64,000 bases of DNA from Prunus persica (GCF_000346465.2 NC_034014.1:28188076-28252075), one strand, 5' to 3'. Positions 38,471 through 51,579 are shown, numbered from the stretch's first letter. The notes: generated by a model from the letters alone, not told the origin. A program made the numbers and translations.

Positions 38471-38855
38471 TTCTATTGAGGGATCCCTCAAATAAGCTTA
38501 TTTGAGGGACACCCTTTGTAGGGCCCACTCCAGATTGTATTTCACTAATCCAAACCGTCTATTTTGTAGATACTCATTCAAAGATCATCTTTACAAAAAA
38601 TCACTTGAATCCGATATCATTTGATCATTCAATTGAGTTCTTGAAATTTTAGTACTTTCTTGAAGCACCGTGTTCATTGATTTTGTAGGACACAATTAGA
38701 TATCGAAACGGTTTCCGATTTGTCTAATTTTTTGTAAGGATGATCTATGAATGAAGACCTAAAAAATAGATTGTTTGGATCATTGAAAAATTTTTTATAG
38801 GGTACTCTAAAGAGCGTCCCTCAAATAAAATTATTTGAGGGATCCCTCAATAGAA
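38471..38855. mobile_element. Foldback MITE inserted in a TA run, 385 bp
   Basis: The outer ends are perfect inverted repeats of at least 24 bp (left TTCTATTGAGGGATCCCTCA, right its reverse complement). Each end is itself palindromic (TGAGGGATCCCTCA, and AAATAAGCTTATTT on the left). The interior also pairs: CAAACCGTCTATTTTGTAGA on the left with a related inverse on the right (AAAAAATAGATTGTTTGGAT), and so on inward. It sits between (TA)n runs, consistent with a TA target. There is no coding capacity. Confidence 0.75.
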
Positions 38856-38999
38856 GGGAATATATATATATATATATATATGATATATGCTTTGATATAA
38901 AGCAGAGGGTTGAAATAAAAACACAATTAGGTTATGTTTTAAAATATGGGTCCAAGCCCATAAGAGAACCTTGTTAAAATATCAGCCCTATCTTCACCT

Positions 39000-39113
39000 T
39001 TCTTTGGACCAACCCTATCCTCACTTATCTCTCATCTCTCAGCCTCCATCACCTCCCATCTCTCTCTACTCTACCTCCATCGTCTCTCCTCTTTCTCTGC
39101 CTCCATCATCTCC
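39000..39113 (+). repeat. CT-rich polypyrimidine tract
   Basis: About 110 bp of almost pure pyrimidines with CATCTCTC / CTCCATC phrases repeated imperfectly. It lies inside the composite repeat upstream of TEN1. Confidence 0.7.
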
Positions 39114-41042
39114 TCTTGCGCGCCTTGGAAATAATATGAGCCCAGCAGCTGCTACAGAGAAAAGAAGAAAAATTCAAGGAGACCTCTAACAAGTAGAGAA
39201 GAAACCGTTGCTGCCACTGGTTGGGTCGAGAAGAGTAGAGAAGCAGCCACCCGACCCGCCCAGGAGCCCAGGCCCGCCCGGGCGCCTATCCCTAACGGTT
39301 AGAGTGAAATCGTGGCGGTGTCCTCCGCCTAGAGCCTAGGCCGATTTTTCGAACAAGAGCAGAAAGCATAAATTTGCACTTCAAAATTCAAACCAACCAC
39401 CCAATACAGAACAAAAAAATTGAAACGATGCCCACATCTTAGAACTTCAAGTGTAACAAACTGAGAATCAATTCCCCAAAACTCTCAAATGAGTTATAAT
39501 GCACAATTCAGGCGAAAAAATCATGACGGCAAGGACAACTTAGCAGAAAACCCATCTCTAAAATTCACAATTCAAACTAAAGCAGATGAAGACTCATATG
39601 ATTCTCCTTCAATCCATTCACCCAATTGTCATAAACATAAAATGCAGTTATAGAATGATAGAAACTAGCAAACTAAGCATACCCACATACCCAAATTCAA
39701 AAATTTACAAAAAAAAATTGGAACTTTTGGCGATAGCAAGAACCTGATATCTACGTCACGTACCTTAAATTTATCCGCGGTTGATTTCAAAGACGGAGGC
39801 TTTCCTCGCTTTCAGTATAGGAGGATGCTAATGAACAGATGGAAACAAATGATTATTCGAATATGGCACCCGCCTTGCTGTGCTTTTATTAAAGTACTAA
39901 ACTTTTACTCAATACACCCACCCCAAATAATGTTCGTTGGGCCAGAGGATTGGGTTTTGGTTGGCCCATCTATAATTGAAATCGTGAACTTCTTCATCTG
40001 TGTTCCAAATTCCTATAACTTTATGACATTAAAATGGTACCTCATAAGAAAGTGTTACTGAGAAAAGCTAACATCATATTCGGACGTTCTAAAAGTTCCC
40101 TAACACCAGTAGAAAAGAGTCAAAATGTGTGGCTAGAAAGTCAAAAGGAAAAACCAAGAAAAGTTTGAGAGCCAAATAAGCAGGACAAGGAATTAAGCCC
40201 AAGTCCCCCAACTACTGAAGTAGTTTGGAATTGGAATAGCGAAGTTCGAATTGAATAGAATGGGGTCGAAGGGGTCCAAAATAGGGGTACCCATGACGTG
40301 CTCTTCAGGTAGTTAACAGCTGAATGAGTTGATATGCTCATAAAAGCTTGTGACTTGTAAGCGATGAACCAACAAAAAACAGAGCACCAATAGAGCGGCG
40401 AAATTGACATTCACATTATCACATATGCCCATGCCTACGTTAACCCACTTGTATTAAATATTAATCGTTAGTTGATTGTTCATTGTTTCCTTTTAATGCT
40501 CACGATTATTTTACATGCACAAAAAAAAAAAATTATGAGCGAAGGAATGTGCCAAATGTTAATGTAAGGGTCGGTTCTGGTATTAGTTAATGTATTAAAT
40601 GCTCCTACCAACATATCTACCAAAACCCATTAATTGTTGGATAGAAGATAGCTGTATAGATCATGTTCTCTCTATATCATCTTTCTTGCTTCATGTTGGA
40701 ATTTGGGTTCGTTTCAGATTCAACTCTCGTGCAGAAATGGAAAGCAGGAAATAATTTTATTGTGACACCAAAAGATTCTAGTTAGTTAAAGTCCCTTGCT
40801 TGAGGCTCTTTTTGCATGGGAAATTTTTCTTCTTTGTAACCTGTCAGTCAAACTCACACAATTCTCATTTCTTCATTCACATCTTTGTTTCCTCCTCTTC
40901 CTTCGTAAACACAGGCAGCAAGCTCTTCTGGGTTGTTTCTAATATCAGAATTCATTGCTTCAGAACCTCTATTTTTTGAAGGACTAATTGGATCATTTCA
41001 AGCTAGATAAGCTAAGCTAAGCTAGCTTGCTAGAAATTAACA

Positions 41043-44000
41043 ATGGCACATGAAACAGAAAAAACATGGAACTCAGCAGCAGGTCATTCTACGATGGAGA
41101 TAGAGGCGAGCAAACCCTCAGGGCATGGGGTTGTAGCTAGTGGTTTGAGCCCTCTGAGTGAGACTTTGTGGAGGGAGAAGGCCAGTCTTGAAATTGTAGG
41201 GGATGTTTCTGCCAGGCTCACTTGGAAGGATCTGACGGTGACGGTGACTCTGAGCAACGGTGAGACACAGAAGGTGTTGGAGGGTCTAACTGGTTATGCT
41301 GAGCCTGGAACCTTCACAGCTCTCATGGGTCCTTCTGGTTCTGGCAAATCAACTTTACTTGATGCTCTCTCTAGTCGCTTGGCGGCCAATGCTTTCCTCT
41401 CTGGCACCATCCTTCTCAATGGCCGCAAAAGAAAGCTCTCTTTTGGCACGGCTGTGAGTAATAATCTCTGTTTCTTTTTTTGTTTTTAATTATGTTTTTT
41501 TGTGAATTGTTCTCAGCACCATTTTTTTCACTTGATTTTGGGATCGTTTATTTCAAATTAGTATTATGTTTGATCAAGCTAGGTAGGCAGGCTATAATTG
41601 TACATGTAACATATTGATGTTGTTTGCATGGATGTTTTGCAAATTAATCAGGCTTATGTGACCCAAGATGACAATTTGATTGGAACCTTAACGGTACGAG
41701 AAACCATTTCGTATTCAGCTAGATTAAGGCTGCCCGATAAGATGTCTTGGTCAAAAAAGAGAGAGCTGGTTGAGAGTACAATCATAGAGATGGGTTTGCA
41801 GGATTGCGCAGACACAGTTATTGGAAATTGGCATTTGCGTGGGATCAGTGGGGGAGAGAAGAGAAGGGTCAGCATTGCTCTTGAAATCTTGATGAGGCCT
41901 AGACTGCTCTTCCTTGATGAGCCAACCAGTGGACTTGATAGGTATATATGGTCTTGTTTTCATTCTGTCTGGTTCTTGTCTTTATGTTGTTATTGAAATT
42001 GAATGTTCTTGTGAGTTTAACTTCCACTTCTATTAAGAAAAATGTATGACTTCTAGCGAATTGGTTTCAAGTACCCTGCATTATTCTGTTGTAGGGTTAA
42101 TTCTTAATGATCATTTGGTTTTTTTGTGGCAGTGCTTCGGCATTTTTCGTTACTCAGACACTACGTGCCCTAGCACGAGATGGAAGGACTGTCATAGCCT
42201 CAATTCACCAGCCAAGTAGTGAAGTCTTTGAACTATTTGATCAATTGTACTTGCTTTCTAGTGGCAAAACTGTTTATTTTGGTCAGGCGTCGGATGCATA
42301 CGAGGCAAGAACCCTTAGTCTTTGCGCTATATACATATATTAGTTGATTTTATGTAAATATAATGGAGCCCTTACGTTCATTGATTGGTGTTTTCAGTTC
42401 TTTGCACAAGCCGGATTTCCCTGCCCGGCTTTGAGGAACCCTTCTGATCATTTTCTTAGATGCGTAAACTCTGACTTCGATAAAGTAAAGGCCACATTGA
42501 AAGGGTCCATGAAACTCAGGGTATGTTTAGAAACTTTTTCTTTTATATCTCTGTGTTATGTAACTTCAAATGTTATTGTTAAACAATTGATAGTGGTTAT
42601 ACCTTCATACATATCGTCCATCCTATGATAAAGTAATAATCATACTATTCTTATGAAGGGAAATACTTAAAACTTAAAAGGAACAATCTAACCTCTTTTT
42701 TCTTGTGTAATTGGTGGTAAAATTATCGGTTTGGTGTTTTTGCTGTCCTCTTTTTGCACTTTGAAGCAGTAATTTTGAACTCTGATAAAATCCAAAACGT
42801 GTCTTTTGTCATTATCAGTTTGAGGCAAGTGATGATCCTCTGGAGAAGATTACCACCGCTGAAGCTATAAGAGTTCTTATAGACTCCTATCGGACTTCTC
42901 AATACTCTTATGCAGCTAGAGAAAAAGTTGAGGAGATATCCAAAGTTGTAAGTGTTTATATAAAGTGGGATGTATTAAATAATTCTTCATTTATACAATC
43001 ACTTATTGGTAACGGAGTTTAACAACAATATAAATTTTTTCCCCATATGATGCAGAAAGGAACGGTGCTAGATTCTGGAGGAAGTCAGGCTAGTTTCTTG
43101 ATGCAGTCCTTCACATTGTCCAAGCGTTCATTTATCAACATGTCAAGGGACTTTGGCTATTACTGGCTCAGGCTCGTTATTTACATTGTTGTCACAGTTT
43201 GTATTGGAACCATCTATTTGAATGTGGGAACGGGTTACAGTTCGATTCTGGTATGTATTGCTTGCTAAGTAGTACCATCTATTTGGATTCTCAAAGTTCA
43301 TTCATGCACTAACACTTTTTCTCTCTGTTTTATTTTATGAAACAGGCAAGGGGTTCATGTGCATCTTTTGTATTTGGTTTCGTCACGTTCATGTCAATCG
43401 GTGGGTTTCCTTCATTCGTGGAGGATATGAAGGTATGTTCCATTGTCCCAAGGAACAAATAGCTCTAAATATTTACTTAAAAATGATATTTTGTCTAAAT
43501 TTGTACCACAACTTTCCCAGGTTTTCCAAAGAGAGAGGCTGAATGGCCACTATGGTGTTACTGCATTTGTCATCAGCAATACACTCTCTGCAATGCCATT
43601 CCTGATACTGATCACCTTTCTTGCGGGAACAGTTTGTTACTACATGGTCCGTCTCCACCCAGGCTTCAAGCATTATCTATTCTTTGTGCTGTGCCTTTAT
43701 GCAAGTGTCACTGTAGTTGAGAGCTTGATGATGGCCATAGCCAGTATCGTCCCCAACTTCCTCATGGGCATTATCATAGGGGCTGGAATTCAGGTTTGTA
43801 TCACAGAAGACTCATCCATTGCTTGATTGTAAATCAGTACTTCAACCATTTTCATGTCTTGTATATATGATTGATGAATTGTGTGGTTTTCTTCACGTCA
43901 GGGTATCTTCATGCTAGTCTCTGGGTACTTCAGGCTCCCAAATGACATCCCCAAGCCCGTCTGGCGTTACCCTATGTCATACATCAGCTTCCACTACTGG

Positions 44001-44438
44001 GCTTTACAGGTAAAACCCTTCAACAGTTTCTGTTTAAGAATTACTTATCGATGAAATAAGCCACACAAAAATTGATGAATATGAAACATGTTTCACCTTC
44101 AGGGGCAATATCAGAATGACCTGAGCGGCTTAGTTTTCGACAACCAGTCACCAGATCTTCCTAAGATACCTGGTGAGTACATTCTGGAAAATGTGTTCCA
44201 GATTGACACCACCAGATCAAAATGGATAGACCTCAGTGTCATCTTGAGCATGATTGTCGTCTACCGGATCATCTTCTTTATCATGATCAAGTTCAGTGAG
44301 GATGTGACGCCGTGGATTAGAGGCTACATGGCAAGGAGAAGAATGCAACAGAAGAATGGAAACCAAAATACAACAGTTGCTCCAGACGGTCTCACACAGT
44401 CCCCTTCTTTGAGGACCTATGCAACCGGTAGACGGTAG
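41043..44438 (+). CDS. ABCG11: ABCG11-like half-size ABC transporter (cutin/wax export)
   Basis: Ten exons: 41043-41453, 41652-41941, 42133-42304, 42398-42520, 42819-42947, 43056-43250, 43346-43432, 43521-43793, 43902-44009 and 44103-44438. Total 2124 nt, 707 residues. The nucleotide-binding domain comes first: Walker [10 protein letters not shown] (about 96-104), [10 protein letters not shown] signature, [12 protein letters not shown]alker [18 protein letters not shown]. The membrane domain follows ([58 protein letters not shown]). The tail is [18 protein letters not shown], near-identical to Arabidopsis ABCG11/WBC11, a plasma-membrane exporter of cuticular lipids that can homodimerise or pair with ABCG12. 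An extra 17 residues precede the MEIEAS start used in Arabidopsis. Intron 3 has a GC donor. No lesion seen. Confidence 0.96.
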
Positions 44439-45848
44439 ACTGAGACCTGAATACAAAATTCCACAAAACTAAAGCACTTGACGCAGTTTGAATAGACTAT
44501 GTAGCAAATGCAATGAGGTAGAATTATGCACACAGTTTAACAGTTTTTCTTATATCCAGTCATTTAGTATCTGTTCCAAAGCTTGAGTTCTAAACATCAT
44601 GGGTTTTCAATCCGAAGGAAGAGAAGTGTAGTTATTATTACGCCGGTGATAATTGTAAAATTGTAATCAAAGGAAGAATATTTGATTACTTGATAATTTT
44701 CTCTTTACATTGTCAAGGGTATCTATACCCAGGTTTCCTACAATAAGAGACTAATAAAGGAAAGCAAATCATGTACAATCAATTACATATAATTTGGCTA
44801 ATCACTCAATCCCAATATATATTGGGATTTAGTTGGCTTCTCAACAATAATGCTTTCAATGAAAATCATTGACTGGTATTTTCTTCATATATATATATAT
44901 ATAAAGCAAAAGACATAGAATGGTGAAACCTTCAAAATACCAGAAAATGTCATTGGTTAATACAAACATTAAGAATTGAAATCTATATATATAAAGCAAA
45001 AGGCAGAGAATGGTGAAACATTCAAAATACTAGAAAATACCCTTGGATAATTCAAATATTAAGAATTGAAATTATTAATTAAATGAGGATAATATGATAA
45101 ATTCACATTTTTTTATATTACAAAAATTAAAATTAAAAACAAAATCAAATAGTAGGTCCAACTTTTATGGAACACTAGCCCTTTGACACATGCTCACGCA
45201 TGTGCCAATTGGTTTTCTTTTTCTTTTTTATTTTATTTTTAGAATTAATAAAAGATAACAGGGTAGTTATGTTCCATAAAAGTAGGACCTATTATCTTAT
45301 TTTGTTTTTAATTTTAATTTTTTTAATATTAAAAAATGTGAATTTACCATATTATCCTCATTTAATTAATAATTTCAATTCTTAATGTTTGAATTAACAA
45401 ATGGCATTTTCTGGTATTTTGAATGTTTCACCATTCTCTGCCTTTTGCTTTATATATATAGATAACTACCCATATTTTCTTTTCTTAATTCTAAGAATAA
45501 AAGAAAAAAGAAAACCAATTGGCACATGCTCCAATGGGCTAGTTTACTTATAAAATGATTCATAATAGAAAAAAAACAAAAATTTAGTTATAAAAAAAAG
45601 AAAAAAAAAGAAATGTAACATATTTACAACTCTAGCAATTAGTCCTGTGCGGTAAATCCATCAACGCCAAAATAAGTTCAGTGGCATGAATTTGGTCAGC
45701 ATTGGTGCTTCTCTATTGCTAATATATCTCTCAATCTTTGTGTGGAATTATGTACAATTGTATGTAAACAAATGGAATTATGTACTATTTATATACATCT
45801 ATTTTTACATTTTTTTTCTTGTGCCTCCTGGCCTTAATGGAATCATAC
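44439..45848. other. Convergent spacer between ABCG11-like and PLD zeta
   Basis: Begins with the ABCG11-like 3' UTR and ends with the PLD zeta 3' UTR. Most of the middle is the foldback repeat listed separately. No gene seen. Confidence 0.5.
44893..45530. mobile_element. Nested foldback element, possibly non-autonomous Helitron-derived
   Basis: The arm at 44983-45180 and the arm at 45271-45462 are near-perfect inverse copies of about 190 bp. The shared sequence includes TATATATATAAAGCAAAAGG, CAGAGAATGGTGAAACATTC and TTAATTAAATGAGGATAATA. The first ~85 bp of the left arm is tandemly duplicated just upstream (44893-44977). A second inverted pair, CATGTGCCAATTGGTTTTC at 45199 and its inverse at about 45511-45530, is offset from the first. 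The left border reads A followed by TCTATATATATAAAGC, resembling plant Helitron 5' ends, but no CTAGT-hairpin 3' end was identified. No ORF. Confidence 0.65.
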
Positions 45849-48800
45849 CTAACGAAAAACTTGAGGGGATGTATAAAATTCACTTTCATTGAACACTGGT
45901 CTCAAATCTTCTTGTTGCATAAACTCTAAAGGGAAGGAAACAAGATGTCCCCTTACATGCTTCAATCTTTCCATTGGATCTGTTTCTTTCACCTCTCCAT
46001 TCTCACAGGATTGTATCTTCTCTGGGGCGATCCCCAAATCAATTGTGGTGTGCCCAAGTTTCTCTTTCTGATGAGCCATGCATTGTCTGAGAGCAGCTCT
46101 GTAGTTGATGGCAAAGATAGAGATTTTTAGAGTGCATAGAGCAAAAATACAAAAATACAAAACCTTGAGTAGTATTGTACCTTGAGTGTATAGAATCATT
46201 CGGAATACAAGAAAAGACATCTTGGTAAATAATTGAATTTTCCTGTAAAATATTAGAGATACTGTAATTAAGTAAGGGAGCAGAGATGAAAAGAAAAAAA
46301 GGCTAAACGTGAGAAACATGAAATAGTGATCGAAATTGCAAACTTTCATCACCTTCGCAGTTGCTAACCACAGATCTTTGTATGTTGTGTCTGATACAGG
46401 ATCACTGATTTGATTTATCTGAAGGAATTCAGATTCAATAAAACAATGTTAATATTAAATATTTAACTGAGCAAAATATAGATGAATAATTAAAGAAAAA
46501 TTAGTGAAAAAAATGACCCTGAATTTGTATCCAGAGGCTGGCTCTTTAAGTTTTCCTACTTTCCGTGAAAAGTGAAAAGAAGCAAGCAAAGAATATCTTA
46601 TGTTTCGTCAAGGTTACCAACCTCCCCTGCATGAAGACCCAGGTGCTCAGACCACAGAGAGCACCTAAGACTATAAGCAAATTTTCCGGCCTTCCAAGGC
46701 AGTCCATTCATAGATGATTCAAGAAACTCTTTATCTTCAATTACTACACCAATCTGCAACAAATATATAACAGAGTCCGTTGGTAATGCTTCTGCAGGAT
46801 TTCTTTTTATCCAAACTTCAGGAAAACTACAATTATCTAAGTACAACTACAAAGTAGAAGCGGCTCGAAAAAGAACCAACCAAATGGATTAAACATGCTG
46901 AAAAGCTTATTGCTTAAAAAAGACAGGTTATACCTCAGAGTCTCTTGATCCAAGCAGACTTCTGTCGTTAATATTAGACGATCCGATCAAGGCAACACAA
47001 TCATCTATTATCATCACTTTGCTGTGTACATAAACCTGAATAACAAGGAGAACAGATTATAAAAACAAGTGAAGGTTTCATGGGCCAAAATTGAAGTTCA
47101 TTTTAATGCAGAAAAGTACCTGACTTGTGGATACAGGACCACCTTCGAAAAGTCTGCCATACGACCTCAGACCATAGAAAGAAATGTAATCATGTGTCTT
47201 AGGACCAAGCAAAACTTTTAGATTATGCAGTATTGAATGTTTTTCCCAGCTAATGGTTCGATACTGCCAATGCATTAGGGCTCTAACAGTAGCCGCACCA
47301 CCATCGTCCACACCACCCTATTATTTGTATCCAGAATTAAAAGAAAAGGAAAACACTGTTATCAAAATTCACAGCAAAAGGACATGCTTGATAAAATTAA
47401 GAAAATAAACCAATGGGTACCTGAAAGCCAGGTAAGAGTGGTATGACAACGATCACCCTAAAACACTTTTGTTCTTTGTGTGCTAGCTTAATACGCCTGT
47501 ACAACGCTTCCAGGACACGGTTCTGTATAATCTCATCCCCTGAAAGACCTGATATGAAGAATTGATTCTGGAAGCAAACAGCAAAGGAAATAGCAAAATG
47601 ATCAGCATAAGCACCAAAAATCAGTACTTTGAACAGCATCTAGGTGACTAGAGGCATGTCTTTCAAAGCAGGATGTTATATGATTTCTATGAAAATCAGA
47701 ATGCTCCAGAGACAACGGTAAACCTCAATATAGACAAAATGTTCTGCTTTCTCAATGAGAGAACAATAAGCTTTGTGTATGCTATCTTCAGCCTGACTAG
47801 ATCCAGCAGACCACTGGCTCACACTTCTGACAACCTAAACATTGCATATTTATTAGTAGAACTATATAAACACTTAGTAAATCTTGAAATTTTAAAAAAC
47901 TAAATTCACAGTATCCAAGAGACAGCCTTAACCTGACAATGGCATGCAGTACGAGGACCTATTTGTCCATAATCATCAGCAGCAACAGCATGATCATGTT
48001 CCTCTGGACTTTCCAACCCTTCATTTGAAGTTGTCAGGCCAGATTGTGCCACCATATTTAAATTTGTTTCACTTTTGAGATCCATAGAATGAAGGTCATC
48101 TACAAAACCTTCCATCTGCATATCTGCGTATAAATCATCGGTTGGCTGCTCAAGAAGATTATGGTTCAAGTCCAGGGCGCTTGGCTTTTTGTCTACAATA
48201 GGAGCATTTAAACCATCAGCTTCTTGAGGCAAAAGCAAGGGAATATCCTGCGACGGTGAAAAGGAGTTCGGGGTTTCTTCTTTGTTTTTCTTTTCAACGT
48301 CTATCTCTCTACTTCTTCCCATGTAATGAGGGATGACCATGTGATGTTGAGGCATAAGTAGTGGAATTGTTTGTTCATGTGGAGCTTTGTTTCTCTACAA
48401 GATGGTTCATTAAGTTAGCAAATTTACTTTCTTAAAATAGAAAATTTCTCCACAAGACAAGCAGTAGCAGAAAATCAACCTTAGCATGGTTCCAGCGCTG
48501 AACAAAATGCCTGGCAATGTCACGACAGGGCGGTCCCCAAAGGGCACATTGGACATCATGCCACGGCATACGCGGATATCTTTCACGCTCCAATTCATCT
48601 TTCATTGTGTCTTCCCAAGAATTTGGTTCGGATTCTCTGAATGAAGTGACAATGACATATTTGATATCCCCTTTGGTCTAGAAAACTATACTGATAATTT
48701 GGAAAAAAAAAGAAGAAGAAGAGAAATACCTTGGGTTATAGTAGTCCTTTCCTGGCCATATATGAGGAGGGCAGTCACCCACTTTGTGTTCAACCGTGTC

Positions 48801-51579
48801 ATAGCGGCCGAAGCACAAATCTAGTCCTCCAATGAAGCAAATCTGGTAATCAACTATGACAAGTTTTTCATGATGTGACCTGTACGTTTTCGTAGATAAT
48901 TTATGGAGCATTAACATGAAAGCAAACCAAAAGCAAGTTAATCAAATAAACTTGGAGAGTTTTTTTAATTCAATCTTGACATGAGATAAAATAACTAAGA
49001 TGAATGAATCCAGAAGGAGCATACCACAAATAAATGCCCGTGGGAAAACGGTCAGGATAGCGCAATACTCTCACATTCTCATGAATGTTAGAAAGCAATT
49101 TCTTACTGTACGAACTGTTGATCTTTAAAGCAAGAGCAACCTCCTTGTAGAGAAGAATGTAAATCTGCATATAAATCATTAGTGGAGTTAAAGATCCCAG
49201 ACATAAATGTCAAATTACCACCTAACTAAAACAAGTAAATACCAACAACGAGAGAGAATGAGTGTTTGCACCTGAACTCCTTGCCTAGCCTTTTCATATA
49301 GTAATGCATCAAGCCGAGAAGATGAATTACTATGAAAAGGACGTCTTAGATACAGTTCTGGGCAAAGCCACCAGCCAGTGATGAATATCTGGAAGCAAAC
49401 ATTCTATGTTGAGTTGTATAATCACTAGAAATGCACGTTAAATGGTGTGAACAATGCAAGAAAAAAACCTCTGATTTTGCAGCTTCAACAGAAGAAGCAA
49501 TAGCTTCAAATGCTGCTTGGCCATCTACAAACCATTGAGCTTGGCTCCCATCATCAGTCAAACCCCTTGGAGAAGCAAAGGAACCAAAGCGATGAGGATG
49601 ACACCAACCTTCATGAGGCCTTAAACCAGCATCATTAATTGCAGCAACCCAATCTTTGACTTTAGCATTGCTAGTGGTTCTTAACCTTAAGCTTTGATTT
49701 CCAGAAGCAACCTTTAGACATTTACAAATCAATGTGGTCGTCAGAGAATTGAATAGAACTATACAATAGCTGTTTTAAATAGGAAAACAGCAAACACTCA
49801 TATAAGAAGGAATTAAGCTTAAGATACTCAAAGCACATAAAAGTGTATCTAATTGATTTGAAGCTATCCTCATAATAAACAAGCCATGTGTAACCAATAT
49901 AAAAGTAAATTAAAACAACAGCTCACCCTTAATGTGTAACGTAAAGGATTGCGTTCCTTTATTTGATTAGCCAAATATATTTGTGAGCATGCATTTTCAT
50001 TTGAGGTTGGCAGTACATTGAAAACGATTATGTCTAAAAGTTCAGTGTCAAAAGGATCCTCTAGTAAGGCCAGGAACCCAGGCTTTAAAACAGCCCACAC
50101 CTGCAATTGGACAAAAAAAAAACACGATAATACAAAATACCATTCCCTACAAAGAATTAGACAAATTATAAGCAAACATAGTTTGATTATACGGAAATAA
50201 ACGAGCAAAGGAATAAAAGGTCATTGACAAAACCTTTTGCCAGTTGTTGCTACAGAAACCAAGACAAAGGGATGCAAAAGAGTTCACATCAGAATCAGCC
50301 CCTGCAATTTTTGGTAGATGCTTCACCATTACATAACCTTCTTTCAGCTTTGGACCATACTCCTGTGAAAAGGAGAGCTTCGAGACCTCCAAAAATTTAC
50401 AGACCTACAATTGGAAACCACTTCTTGTAATAAATCTGAAAATGAGTACCAACAAATGACAGCACTAATAAAAATGGAGTTCACACACCTCTCGAGAATT
50501 CACTAGATCCATGTTTCCCAGAAAATGATTCAAATAACCCTGCATTGCCACCTTTGCTCTGTCCGAAATGGACTGCTGCCCTCCTAGTGCTGGACGGAGG
50601 ATGGGCAAAGCAGCACGAGACGGAACGTATCTGCATAGCAACCAAATTCAGAAAATCATAAGTACTATGGTGTAAGACCTAAATTTGGACCAAGCACTAT
50701 GAAGTCAGAAATCACCTGTTTCTAACACTTTCTTCATTATGTACAGGAACAGCCCCATCATCCGGTTCATCATCATCTTGCACTACTGCCGTCTGATCTA
50801 CTATTCCTATGCTATGAAGCCATTCTTTCACCTTTCGTGCAAAGTTCCCAGCGAAATTATATAAAGATTAGGCCAAATACAGATTAAAAAAATTCCTCTA
50901 CTGATCAAATGTTGCATCCGGTATATGGTGCAGATTAGGCACAAGAAGGAAAACTGGGGCAAGTCCGCAGGCTCATAAATGTTCCAAACAATCAAGAATG
51001 ACAGGGAGATATAAAAAACAATTGGCATACCTGCTCTTGTTTCTCATGAAACTCCTCAATTATTGCACGCTTCCTCAAAGCAAAATGTAAATAGAGAACT
51101 TGTGATGCTTTCTTCAGCAGCCGCCACTTGAACTGTTGAAGAGGAATACAAAACAAACCTTTTAGCATGGCATAACGACATTTCGAAACCATCTGGCCAG
51201 TTAAGAGTTTGTGAATTGTCACAAGACAAAATTGGAAATTCATCAATGAAGTACCCAAAACATTTATCTAAATTCAACGTCGGTCTGCAATTTAAAACCA
51301 GTAACTGGATGACCTTCTAAAAATTAAAAAAAACAATCATCCTAAGCAGTAAACAGAGATACATATACAGAGAAAGAGAGAGCATGCCTGTTTGTATTGA
51401 AACTCAATGGTGTAAGACAGAAGCATGGGGCTGATATCTCCGGTATCGGGCCGCGACACCGATACAATGGTGGCCACCGGCAACTCTTCGAAAATCGGCG
51501 TGAAGGAGAAAGATGCCGCATTCATATTCATTGCCTCGGATAGTACCGCACCATTTGCAATGAGCTTCTCCGACGACAT
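45849..51579 (-). CDS. PLDP1: Phospholipase D zeta (PX-PH type PLD)
   Basis: Twenty exons traced from 51388-51579 to 45849-46098: 3234 nt, 1077 residues, frame intact. Order: N-terminal [20 protein letters not shown], a PX domain ([20 protein letters not shown]), a PH domain ([20 protein letters not shown] to [10 protein letters not shown]), HKD motif 1 [18 protein letters not shown] (about 469-476), a long acidic insert ([20 protein letters not shown]), IENQFFISG, HKD motif 2 [19 protein letters not shown] (about 878-885), and C-terminus [20 protein letters not shown]. It has no C2 domain, so it is the zeta class: hydrolysis of phosphatidylcholine to phosphatidic acid, with roles in phosphate starvation, root hair and auxin responses in Arabidopsis. 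Zeta 1 versus zeta 2 is not resolved. Exon 1 ends at an apparent GC donor. Confidence 0.96.

Larger units (their letters stand above)
38322..39360. mobile_element. Composite repeat with inverted CTAGGC-rich ends, about 1 kb
   Basis: The left end has CTAGGCCGTAGGCAAGCGG. The right end read in reverse complement has CCTAGGCTCTAGGCGGAGG, so the ends are related inverted repeats. Inside lie the 385-bp foldback MITE, a 110-bp CT-rich tract (39000-39110) and a GC-rich stretch with CGCCCGGGCGCC-like sequence near 39270. I see no transposase. Boundaries and unity of the element are inferred. Confidence 0.4.
37999..41042. other. Region between TEN1 and the ABCG11-like gene
   Basis: Divergent spacer. 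It holds two foldback or repeat insertions (38.3-39.4 kb, listed separately), a possible TEN1 leader exon near 39700-39800, and the promoter and leader of the ABCG11-like gene nearest 41042. No other coding gene is supported. Confidence 0.5.

Noticed and set aside
40141..40410. 89-codon minus frame between TEN1 and the ABCG11-like gene
   Set aside because: Hydrophobic/serine composition without motif, no splice partners; treated as chance.
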